A model generated the notes under the pieces. The model had not been told where the DNA came from and did not search any database. It worked only from the letters and a program-made list of their open reading frames with translations. A stretch of 52,322 bases of DNA from an uncultured Clostridia bacterium (lineage in GTDB: Bacteria > Bacillota > Clostridia > Lachnospirales > Bianqueaceae). The stretch is taken from the NCBI GenBank assembly GCA_944383515.1, contig CALWPV010000123.1:1-52322 (forward strand). Direction: 5' to 3'. The number at the start of each line of letters is the position of its first letter. Position 1 is the stretch's first letter. Below are positions 23,338-30,319 of the stretch, in pieces. The translations under genes were made by a program, and so were the position numbers.

Positions 23338-23592
23338 GGCAAGCCTCCTGTGAGTCCGTATAAAATAAATGCTATAGCTAGTATAAAAAAGTAGGAAGAG
23401 AAAGTCAAGACGGGGCTTTGGGGGAAGGCGCGTAAATTATACCTGTCAAGTCATTTTTAGTTTTATATGAAAGAGTATGATTCTCTAGAGAAAGGGAAAT
23501 ATAAATATAAATATAAATGGTAAAGAAAGTACGCAACACAGATATTGTCAAAACGTTTAATGTGAGTATTTGCAAAAAAAGCACAAATTTGA
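23338..23592. other. AT-rich gene-free stretch before the AAA/HEPN pair
   Basis: No ORF of note is present. It includes a short tandem TATAAA run (about 23500-23518). Composition turns AT-rich here and stays so until about 25750, unlike the neighbouring genes. Confidence 0.5.
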
Positions 23593-23621
23593 TTGATAAA
23601 CGGAATGTGGTGTGATATAAT
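23593..23621 (+). promoter_or_regulatory. Sigma-70 promoter of the AAA/HEPN unit
   Basis: TTGATA (23593-23598) and TATAAT (23616-23621) are separated by exactly 17 bases. A leader of about 150 bases follows before the ATPase start, containing a hairpin and a palindromic repeat. Confidence 0.7.
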
Positions 23622-23642
23622 TCTTATAGAGAGGAGGACGTA

Positions 23643-23679
23643 GTGTGAAAAATCAATTCGAATAGCTGATTTTTCACAC
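23643..23679 (+). repeat. Perfect 13-bp hairpin in the leader of the AAA/HEPN unit
   Basis: GTGTGAAAAATCA (23643-23655) is exactly complementary to TGATTTTTCACAC (23667-23679) around an 11-base loop. It follows GAGGAGG (23630-23636) directly. A mini-ORF starting at a GTG (23645) ends after six codons inside the loop. It could act on translation, mark a former gene start, or be a structured RNA element. Confidence 0.6.
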
Positions 23680-23719
23680 GGCTATATGTGCCGAAGCGCC
23701 TCAAATAGCTTCCTTCACA

Positions 23720-23770
23720 GGCGCAAATTTGAAATCTGCGCTGCGATCTCCGCGCTAAAGCGCTTCGGAA
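23720..23770. repeat. 51-bp palindromic repeat, copy 1
   Basis: This copy matches the one at 25806-25856 at 47 of 51 positions. It contains a GGCGCAAATTT... inverted repeat and the palindrome GCGCTAAAGCGC. The two copies bracket the AAA/HEPN pair, each just upstream of a ribosome-binding site. Confidence 0.85.
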
Positions 23771-23781
23771 TGGAGGTTACA

Positions 23782-25032
23782 ATGTTATTAGAGTTCAGTT
23801 GTTCTAACCATAGATCAATTAGAGATGAAGTTCTTTTTTCTGCAATAGCAGGAACAGATAAAACTCATGCAGAAAATATAGAAAAAATAGCGGGTATTGA
23901 AGTTCTAAAATCATCTGTTATTTATGGCGCAAATGGCTCTGGAAAAAGTAACTTTATAGATGCAATATCATTTGTAAAGAATCTTGTTTCAAATAGCATT
24001 AGCCATCAACCCGGACAAGGAATTTTGCAAGTGCCTCATAAACTGGACGGTTATGAACGAAAAAGTAATTATAAGATTCAGTTTATAGTTGATGGAGTTC
24101 GATATGCGTTTGGATTTTCGCTAAAAAATATGCTTGTTGTGGAGGAATATCTTTATTATTTTCCTAATGGCCGGCAAACAAAAATTTTTGAGCGTACAGG
24201 TGAAATCTTTTCAGCAGGGAGGAACTTTCGCAATCGATTTAATAGCTGCAAAGATGTTCTTAAGCCTAACCGCTTGATGTTATCCTGCGCTGCAAATTTT
24301 AGTTCTGTTGATGAAGTAATTGCTGCCTATCGCTTTTTCAATGACGAGTTAGTCATTTACAGTTCAGTTAACCAAGACAATTGGATGAATTACTCACTGC
24401 ACCAAATTAATGCTAACGAACAAATAAAGGCAATTGCTCTAAAGTTTTTAGACGCACTTGATACTGGAATTAAAGATATTCATGTAGATATTAAGAAGGA
24501 GGATCTAGATGTTTCGCATCTTCCGCCCTTTTTATCAGACGAATTCAAAAAAATGCTTTTGCAAGAGAAAATAGATGCAATTTCTGCTAAGATTATATAT
24601 GAAGGGTTTGAAACGGATCTGATTTCAGAAGAATCTACAGGAATAAAAAAGCTTTTTGGGATACTGTGTCCATTTATCGATATTATGGTTAATGGAAAAG
24701 TGTTGGTTTGCGATGAGCTTGAATCTAATTTGCATGAATCGCTTCTTTTTGGACTGGTAAAACAGTTTGTTAACACACATGGAAGTAAACCTGCACAGCT
24801 GATTTTTACGACTCATGAAACAGGGTTGTTAAACTTGGATTTGTTCAGACGAGATCAGATCTGGTTTACGGAAATCAAATCGGCAGACCGCTCTACAGAT
24901 TTATTTTCACTTACAGAGATTAAAAACGTGCGAAAAGATGAGAACTTTGGGAAAGGTTACATTGCAGGAAAATATGGAGCAATTCCAATGTTGAATCTCA
25001 ATTTCGCTAACGTAATCTCTTCTGATATGTAA
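23782..25032 (+). CDS. AAA_15-type ATPase of a probable defence pair
   Basis: This 416-residue ATPase belongs to the OLD/RecF-like AAA_15 group. Walker A is GANGSGKS (49-56), Walker B is VLVCDELES with Asp311-Glu312, and the TTHE switch follows (about 335). Such ATPases sense an invader and control a toxic partner. Start at 23782 with GGAGG 7 bases upstream; the earlier ATGs overlap the repeat. Base and codon use is AT-rich against the neighbours, which signals transfer. The next gene, 14 bases on, encodes a HEPN nuclease. Confidence 0.88.
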   Translation: MLLEFSCSNHRSIRDEVLFSAIAGTDKTHAENIEKIAGIEVLKSSVIYGANGSGKSNFIDAISFVKNLVSNSISHQPGQGILQVPHKLDGYERKSNYKIQFIVDGVRYAFGFSLKNMLVVEEYLYYFPNGRQTKIFERTGEIFSAGRNFRNRFNSCKDVLKPNRLMLSCAANFSSVDEVIAAYRFFNDELVIYSSVNQDNWMNYSLHQINANEQIKAIALKFLDALDTGIKDIHVDIKKEDLDVSHLPPFLSDEFKKMLLQEKIDAISAKIIYEGFETDLISEESTGIKKLFGILCPFIDIMVNGKVLVCDELESNLHESLLFGLVKQFVNTHGSKPAQLIFTTHETGLLNLDLFRRDQIWFTEIKSADRSTDLFSLTEIKNVRKDENFGKGYIAGKYGAIPMLNLNFANVISSDM

Positions 25033-25046
25033 GTGGAGGTGATAAT

Positions 25047-25751
25047 ATGGCATCTAGAGACTTTTCACTCACTCCGCGGGCGGAAGATACACGAGATTCG
25101 CATCCTTTGTTGATACCTATTCAGTTTTCGCTGTCTGAGATTAAACAACATTTTACGGAAAGTATGGATGAAGTTAAGGCACAATTTGCTGTTGCAGATC
25201 AATTAAACGTTGACGAAAATGAAGTTGCTTGTAAAATGGTTTGGCGGTCACAAGTCGTTTTGGCGGAAGGATTACTTGATTTTTACATTCATGAAATTAG
25301 CAAGTATTGTTTGGTTAGAATGTTTTCGGGAACGTGGCCAAAAACAGAGAAGTATAAATCTTTTCAGATTCCTATGGAAAAAGTAGAGAATGCTATAGCT
25401 GCTTTGGAATCAAGTGACTGGTTTTTTGAGTATTTGAACAATCGATTTAGCAGGGACGTGTTTTTATCGTATGAAAGTATGAGAGACCAGTTAAACCTTA
25501 TTGGTATACCGTTTAACCAAGCTATGGAGAAAGCTTTTCCTGGCAGAACTGAGCAAGAAGCAATAAGGATGGGAAAAGAAACGATTGTAATGCTGTTTCA
25601 ACGGAGAAATAAAATAGTGCATCAAAATGACAGAAGCCATGCCTCTGCTGAACAAACAGACATTACTAAGGACTTTGTTGAAGACTATATATCGAAGATT
25701 GAATCCATTGTCAACGCCATACAGGCAATTGCAGAAGAAACAGATACATAA
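25047..25751 (+). CDS. HEPN-domain ribonuclease (RiboL-PSP-like), partner of the AAA ATPase
   Basis: This 234-residue helical protein has the HEPN catalytic pattern Rx4H at Arg187-His192 (RRNKIVHQNDR). An earlier helix (MVWRSQVVLAEGLLDFYIHEI) is typical of the RiboL-PSP HEPN branch. HEPN proteins cut RNA and act as toxins in abortive-infection systems. Together with the AAA_15 ATPase it forms a two-gene module. GGAGG precedes the start. It shares the AT-rich composition of its partner. Confidence 0.8.
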   Translation: MASRDFSLTPRAEDTRDSHPLLIPIQFSLSEIKQHFTESMDEVKAQFAVADQLNVDENEVACKMVWRSQVVLAEGLLDFYIHEISKYCLVRMFSGTWPKTEKYKSFQIPMEKVENAIAALESSDWFFEYLNNRFSRDVFLSYESMRDQLNLIGIPFNQAMEKAFPGRTEQEAIRMGKETIVMLFQRRNKIVHQNDRSHASAEQTDITKDFVEDYISKIESIVNAIQAIAEETDT

Positions 25752-25805
25752 AGGTTTACTGTTGTCCTGCGTTGCCCTGGAAAACTACACACAAGGCGAG
25801 CATAA

Positions 25806-25856
25806 GGCGCAAATTTGAAATTTGCGCCGCGACCTCCGCGCTAAAGCGTTTCGGAA
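25806..25856. repeat. 51-bp palindromic repeat, copy 2
   Basis: This copy contains GGCGCAAATTT and AAATTTGCGCC as a perfect 11-base inverted repeat around one G (25806-25828), then GCGCTAAAGCG. It is 47/51 identical to 23720-23770, and lies just upstream of the ribosome-binding site of the gene at 25868. Confidence 0.85.
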
Positions 25857-25867
25857 GGGAGATGTTT

Positions 25868-26530
25868 ATGTATATTTATTTACCTAGTTGTAAGTTTTCG
25901 GCCGCTTCGCCAGAGAGCAGCCGGAAAATAAAGGCCTACCTAGCGCGTAAACCCAAGGTACGCGTGGCCGGCTGCTGCCGTAAAGAACAGGCAGCCTTGC
26001 AGCCAGAAGATGCGGTTATCAGCATTTGCTTAACCTGCTCAGCTATAACGCGGGAAGCCTCGCCTCAGGTTACGGAAATGAGTTTTTGGGAGTATGTACT
26101 CACCGACACTGCCTTTCCCTGGCCCAATTTTCACAGTGAGCGCATAACGGTGCAAGACTGCTGGCGCGCGCGGCATCTTCCTGCCTTACACCGTGCCGTG
26201 CGGGAATGCCTGCGCCGCATGAATTTTCAAATTGTCGAACTAGACGCAAATAAGGAGCGCGTGCGGTTTGACGGCACGTGGCTGTTCAACAGTACCGGCA
26301 TACAACGCAACCGGTCGCTTGCGCCCGTCTTCGCCGCCGAAGCCGAGCGCTGTCTCACGCCGCTGCCGGAAGCAGAGCAGCGCTCCCGTATGGAAGAACA
26401 CGCAAGGCAGTATGCAACGGAGCGCATTGTAGCCTATTGCAACGCCTGTCTGGCAGGGATTCGTCTGGGCACACAAAGTCAGAAACGAGGCGTCCACCTT
26501 ATGGACCTACTAACCGACAAGCTGGTATAA
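25868..26530 (+). CDS. Cysteine-rich CCG-domain-like protein
   Basis: This 220-residue protein has Cys pairs at AGCCRKEQ, ICLTCSA, DCWRARHLPALH and CNACLAGI. The order CC, CxxC, D-C-x-A/R-RH and CxxC resembles the CCG (DUF224) cysteine-rich domain of heterodisulfide-reductase-type proteins, which bind iron-sulfur clusters. The match is by eye and moderate. The start at 25868 is preferred over 25862 because GGGAG lies 6 bases upstream. It is the first gene after the repeat and returns to the GC-richer composition. Confidence 0.5.
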   Translation: MYIYLPSCKFSAASPESSRKIKAYLARKPKVRVAGCCRKEQAALQPEDAVISICLTCSAITREASPQVTEMSFWEYVLTDTAFPWPNFHSERITVQDCWRARHLPALHRAVRECLRRMNFQIVELDANKERVRFDGTWLFNSTGIQRNRSLAPVFAAEAERCLTPLPEAEQRSRMEEHARQYATERIVAYCNACLAGIRLGTQSQKRGVHLMDLLTDKLV

Positions 26531-26534
26531 AAAT

Positions 26535-26549
26535 GCGCTAAAGCGCTTC
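26535..26549. repeat. Partial copy of the palindromic repeat
   Basis: GCGCTAAAGCGCTTC matches the second half of the 51-bp repeats and again lies just upstream of a ribosome-binding site (GGAGG at 26555-26559). Confidence 0.6.
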
Positions 26550-26564
26550 AAAACGGAGGCCACT

Positions 26565-26903
26565 ATGAAAAGTAAACAAGTCATGTTAGCCGCGCTGCTG
26601 TGTATAATGCTGCTTTCCGGCTGCGCTAAGACAATAGAAGACATAATAGAAGAAGAGCCCTGCGTCAAAGGCACGGTGCAGGAAGTTAGCGAAACGCATC
26701 TTCTGCTCGCTGTCGATCCGGACGATCCGGCGTATCGTAGCAGCGACCTTATCACAGTATCGCTCGAGATTCAGCACCCCGACAGCGTAACGCATTTTGA
26801 GCCCGGCGACCAAGTAGCCGTTTATTTTGACGGCAGCATTGCCGCATCATATCCGGCTCAGATTCACCATGTCTATGCCATTATACTGTTACAGAGGAAG
26901 TAA
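26565..26903 (+). CDS. Small lipoprotein, DUF3221-like
   Basis: This 112-residue protein has a lipoprotein signal (MKSKQVMLAALLCIMLLSGC) with the lipobox LSGC. The rest is a beta-barrel-like domain (CVKGTVQEVSETHLLLAV..., GDQVAVYFDGSIAASYPAQI) as in DUF3221 lipoproteins. It should sit on the outer face of the membrane. It precedes the ccdA gene by two bases and may work with it. Confidence 0.7.
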   Translation: MKSKQVMLAALLCIMLLSGCAKTIEDIIEEEPCVKGTVQEVSETHLLLAVDPDDPAYRSSDLITVSLEIQHPDSVTHFEPGDQVAVYFDGSIAASYPAQIHHVYAIILLQRK

Positions 26904-26905
26904 GC

Positions 26906-27553
26906 ATGCAATATTTGATTACATTTTTAGAAGGCATTATTACCTTCATTTCTCCGTGTCTACTGCCCATGATCCCCATTTATGTCGCCTATCTTGCGGG
27001 AGACCGTAAGCCTCTAACCGGCGCGCTGGGGTTTGTTACGGGGTTCACCATCATGTTTTGCGCCATGGGCGCCCTAGCAGGGACGCTGGGGGCCGCGCTG
27101 GCCGAGCACCAAAGAATGGTTAATTTAGTGTGCGGTCTGGTGGTAATCGCCTTCGGACTGAGCTATCTGGGGGTGTTTCGCATTGGGCTGTTTAAAGGCG
27201 TGCAGCGGCAGATAGTAGCGTCTCATATGAACTTTTTTTCGGCGCTGCTGTTTGGCGTGGTGTTTTCAGTGGGATGGACGCCCTGCGTGGGGGCGTTTTT
27301 GGGCTCAGCGCTGCTGCTGGCTTCGCAGCAGGGACATGGGCTGCAGGGCATGCTCCTGCTGCTGGTGTATTCGCTGGGGCTGGGCATTCCGTTTATACTC
27401 AGCGCGGTGCTGATTAAGTATGTGAAGACAGTGTTTGACTGGATTAAACGGCATTACGCGGTTATTAACCGGATTTGCGGTGTATTTCTCATTGTTATGG
27501 GCGTGCTTATGGCTACGGGAACGCTGGGCTATTGGCTGGCGCTCTTAAGTTAA
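26906..27553 (+). CDS. ccdA: CcdA-type thiol-disulfide membrane transporter
   Basis: This 215-residue membrane protein has six hydrophobic segments and the motifs SPCLLPMIP near the N-terminus and GWTPCVGA in the middle. Their two cysteines carry electrons across the membrane. CcdA reduces extracytoplasmic thioredoxin-like proteins. The next gene encodes such a partner, which supports the assignment. Confidence 0.92.
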   Translation: MQYLITFLEGIITFISPCLLPMIPIYVAYLAGDRKPLTGALGFVTGFTIMFCAMGALAGTLGAALAEHQRMVNLVCGLVVIAFGLSYLGVFRIGLFKGVQRQIVASHMNFFSALLFGVVFSVGWTPCVGAFLGSALLLASQQGHGLQGMLLLLVYSLGLGIPFILSAVLIKYVKTVFDWIKRHYAVINRICGVFLIVMGVLMATGTLGYWLALLS

Positions 27554-27564
27554 GGAGGGGGACA

Positions 27565-28158
27565 ATGAAAAAAGGAAAAATCATTTTGCTGATTGTTTTT
27601 GGACTGGTGGTGCTTATCGGCGGCGCTTATATAGCTTACGACGAGCTGCGCGCGCATTTTGCGCCGCAGCAGCTGGAAGCGGAGTCGGCAGCAGGAGAGG
27701 CGTCGCAGGAAGCGCAAGAGGCCGAAACGTCAGAAGCGCCTTCGCTGGCGCCAGATTTTACCGTCTATGACGCGCAGGGAAACGCGGTGCAGCTTTCGGA
27801 CTATTGGGGAACGCCCATTGTGCTGAATTTCTGGGCGAGCTGGTGCAAGCCCTGCCAGTCGGAAATGCCGTATTTTCAGGAGAAGGCCGATGAGCTAAGC
27901 GGAGAGGTGCAGTTTTTAATGGTAAACATGACCGATGGTGTGCAGGAGACAATGGAAAGCGCGCAGGCCTTTGTAGAAGAGCATGGCTATACATTTCCGG
28001 TACTCTTCGATACCGAAGGAGAGGCGGGTATGATATATGGCGCCTATTCCCTTCCAACCACGTTTTTTCTGGACGCCGATGGCTATGTCATTGCCAGGGC
28101 GGTAGGGGCGCTGGAAATGGAGATTTTAGAACAGGGCCTGAGTATGATTACGTCGTAA
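27565..28158 (+). CDS. TlpA/ResA-like thioredoxin-fold protein
   Basis: This 197-residue protein has an N-terminal membrane anchor (about 5-24), an Ala/Glu-rich linker, and a thioredoxin fold with FWASWCKPCQSEMP (CxxC active site) and YSLPTTFFLDADG (cis-Pro). It reduces disulfides outside the membrane with electrons from CcdA. ATG 27565 follows GGAGGGGG; the earlier start lies inside ccdA. Confidence 0.92.
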   Translation: MKKGKIILLIVFGLVVLIGGAYIAYDELRAHFAPQQLEAESAAGEASQEAQEAETSEAPSLAPDFTVYDAQGNAVQLSDYWGTPIVLNFWASWCKPCQSEMPYFQEKADELSGEVQFLMVNMTDGVQETMESAQAFVEEHGYTFPVLFDTEGEAGMIYGAYSLPTTFFLDADGYVIARAVGALEMEILEQGLSMITS

Positions 28159-28179
28159 AGGCATAGAGGAGAACTTGCC

Positions 28180-28203
28180 ATGAAATTGGTATGGATAACA
28201 TGA
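28180..28203 (+). CDS. Possible 7-codon leader ORF coupled to the ASCH gene
   Basis: GAGGAG (28166-28171) has an ATG 8 bases later (28180). That ORF encodes MKLVWIT and stops at 28201-28203. The stop overlaps an ATG of the ASCH gene as ATGA. This would supply translation to a gene that has no ribosome-binding site of its own. Confidence 0.35.
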   Translation: MKLVWIT

Positions 28204-28670
28204 TTCAAGAATTTTGGAACGCATTTCAAAAAGATTACGGGCAGTCTAACCTGACATATATAGAAGCTTTTGCTTTTGGCAGTGGCGGCTTTATGGCCGA
28301 TAGGCTGCTTGCGCTTGTATTGCAAGGAAAAAAGACAGCAACCTGTAGCAGCAAAGCTGCATGGGGAAACGCTCCTTTGCCGCGTCCGGGCGATTTAAGT
28401 ATTGTACTGGACGGGCGGGGGCAGGCGCGCTGCGTGATTGAAACGCAGTCGGTGCATCTCATCGCTTTTAACGAAGTAAAGTGGGAATTAGCGCGTCTGG
28501 AAGGAGAGGATGAAACTCTAGACAGCTGGCGCGTTAAGCATAGAGCATATTTTCAGGAAGAAGCCGCACGCGAGGGCCGTGCATTTCAAGAAGATATGCC
28601 GCTGGTTTTTGAAACCTTTAAGACAATCTATTTCAAACCAGAAGACAAGGAGTTTACTAATTACAAATGA
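28200..28670 (+). CDS. ASCH-domain protein
   Basis: This 156-residue protein has the ASCH layout: FAFGSGGFMADRLLALVLQGKKTATCSS, then RPGDLSIVLDGRGQARCVIE, and TFKTIYF at the end. ASCH domains have an RNA-binding PUA-like fold; the exact role is unknown. ATG 28191 is also possible, three codons upstream. A mini-ORF ends on its start (see 28180). Confidence 0.85.
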   Translation: MIQEFWNAFQKDYGQSNLTYIEAFAFGSGGFMADRLLALVLQGKKTATCSSKAAWGNAPLPRPGDLSIVLDGRGQARCVIETQSVHLIAFNEVKWELARLEGEDETLDSWRVKHRAYFQEEAAREGRAFQEDMPLVFETFKTIYFKPEDKEFTNYK

Positions 28671-28783
28671 AAATTGGGGTTTTGCAGGCCAGTTCACAGG
28701 CCAATAAAAATCAGCTGCTTTTTGAGAGCACTAAGCGGGCGGTGCAGCGGTGGAATTCTAAAACGCCAATAAGAACAATGTAA
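28667..28783 (+). pseudogene. Fragment of an RpiB/LacAB-like sugar-phosphate isomerase
   Basis: A 38-codon ORF overlaps the ASCH stop by ATGA. It begins MKIGVLQASSQANKNQLLFE, like the N-terminus of RpiB/LacAB-family proteins (normally about 150-210 residues), then diverges after about residue 30 and stops. Only the first helix and strand remain. It is probably a truncated relic. Confidence 0.55.
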
Positions 28784-28804
28784 CGCTAAGAAAGGGGATT
28801 CATA

Positions 28805-29179
28805 ATGAGTAGAGGAAAAGTATACGAAACACAATTTGGAAAAATGTATCAGATTCTTCTGAATAAGGTGCTCAAGAAAGAGCGCACAGAAGAAGAATTT
28901 ATGCAGGTTTTACTGTGGTTTGGGGGCTATACCCCCGAGCAGATACAGGAAATGAGAGAAGACGAATACTGCTCTTATAAAGACTTTTTCGACAATGCGC
29001 CCTGTTTAAATCCGAATCGTACGCTCATTAAGGGAACGGTCTGCCGCGTGCGCATTGAGGAAATTTCCGATCCTCTCATGCTCGAAATTCGGCGTATGGA
29101 CAAGCTAGTCGACGAACTGGCAAACGGTAAAAGCATGGATAAAATCTTAAGAAAGCCAGAGGAAGAAGGCCATTCATGA
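28805..29179 (+). CDS. DUF2200 family protein
   Basis: This 124-residue protein has the DUF2200 pattern: FGKMYQILLNKVLKKERTEEE, LWFGGYTPEQIQEM, then TLIKGTVCRVRIEEISDPLM and MDKLVDELANGKSMDKILR. The function is unknown. AAAGGGG precedes the start. Its last four bases overlap the start of sbcD, so it may be co-transcribed with it. Confidence 0.9.
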   Translation: MSRGKVYETQFGKMYQILLNKVLKKERTEEEFMQVLLWFGGYTPEQIQEMREDEYCSYKDFFDNAPCLNPNRTLIKGTVCRVRIEEISDPLMLEIRRMDKLVDELANGKSMDKILRKPEEEGHS

Positions 29180-30318
29180 AATTGTTTCATTTATCCGATC
29201 TGCATTTAGGCATTAAGCTTTATAACTACGACCTAAAGGAAGATCAGCAGCACATACTAGATCAGATTGTGAGTTATACAAAAAGAGAAAAGCCCGATGC
29301 CATTCTGATCGCGGGAGATATTTACGACAAAGCGGCTCCTGCGGCCGAGGCCGTTGCTTTACTTGATAGCTTTATTAGTGAACTTTTACAGGCGTCACCC
29401 CAAACGGCAATTCTTGCCATTGCGGGCAATCATGATAGTGGCCAGCGCATAGCTTGTTTCGGCTCTATTTTGGCACGTCAGAATGTGTACATGGTCGGGT
29501 TGCCGCCACAGGCGGAAAATGAACACATGGCTACAATGACGTTACAAGACGAGTATGGGAGTGTCAATTTTTATATGCTTCCTTATGTGAGACCGGCGAC
29601 GGTGCGTGCATGGCTGTGCCCGGAAAGCGAGACGGCTATATCGCATGATGAGGCGATTCATGCCCTTTTGGAGAGGGAAGTAATCAATGGGGAAGAGCGA
29701 AATGTTCTCTTAAGCCACCAGTTTTATGTGCCCGAGGATATGAGTGCAGGTGAAGTAGAGAGGGCAGATAATGAGGTGTTTACAGTAGGCAATATGGATC
29801 AGGTTTGGGCCAGCGTGTTGGAGCCGTTTGATTACGTAGCGCTGGGTCATATTCATAAACCAACGTTGGTAAGAGGGGAATATTGTCGCTATTGCGGCAC
29901 CCCCATGCCCTATTCTGTAAGCGAGGCCGGACAGGAAAAGGGAATTGTCATGGTGGAGTTAGGTCCTAAGGGAAGTACACAAACTCGGGTTTTGCCGTTA
30001 GAACCGCTGCGCAAAGTAAAAGTGATTACAGGAACAATAGACGAAGTCCTTTTACAACACTGTGAGGATTATGTAAGCCTTCGTATTACAGGAGAAGAAG
30101 GTCCTATTGGCGAAAATGTACGTGATCGCCTACGGTATGCGTTTCCTTTTCTCTTAGATTTGCGGGTAGAAAGACAGTATCGATTAGAGGAAACGGTAGA
30201 ATATAGGGTTGAAAAACGAAATCCTATGGAAATGTGTGAAGCCTTTTTACAAGATATGAGCGAAGAAGAGAGAAGAATTTTAGAAGGCATTCTCAAAGAG
30301 ATCGAAATGGAGGAATAG
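29176..30318 (+). CDS. sbcD: Exonuclease SbcD
   Basis: This is a 380-residue Mre11-type nuclease. Metal-binding motifs are DLHLG (8-12), GDIYD (about 48-52), GNHDSGQR (about 82-89) and GHIHK (about 222-226). With SbcC it cuts hairpins and protein-blocked DNA ends. The start overlaps the DUF2200 gene by ATGA and sbcC follows after one base. Confidence 0.95.
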   Translation: MKLFHLSDLHLGIKLYNYDLKEDQQHILDQIVSYTKREKPDAILIAGDIYDKAAPAAEAVALLDSFISELLQASPQTAILAIAGNHDSGQRIACFGSILARQNVYMVGLPPQAENEHMATMTLQDEYGSVNFYMLPYVRPATVRAWLCPESETAISHDEAIHALLEREVINGEERNVLLSHQFYVPEDMSAGEVERADNEVFTVGNMDQVWASVLEPFDYVALGHIHKPTLVRGEYCRYCGTPMPYSVSEAGQEKGIVMVELGPKGSTQTRVLPLEPLRKVKVITGTIDEVLLQHCEDYVSLRITGEEGPIGENVRDRLRYAFPFLLDLRVERQYRLEETVEYRVEKRNPMEMCEAFLQDMSEEERRILEGILKEIEMEE

Positions 30319-30319
30319 T

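Noticed and set aside
23720-25856. Insertion sequence or transposon bounded by the 51-bp repeats
   Set aside because: The repeats are direct copies, not terminal inverted repeats, and no transposase or integrase gene lies between them.
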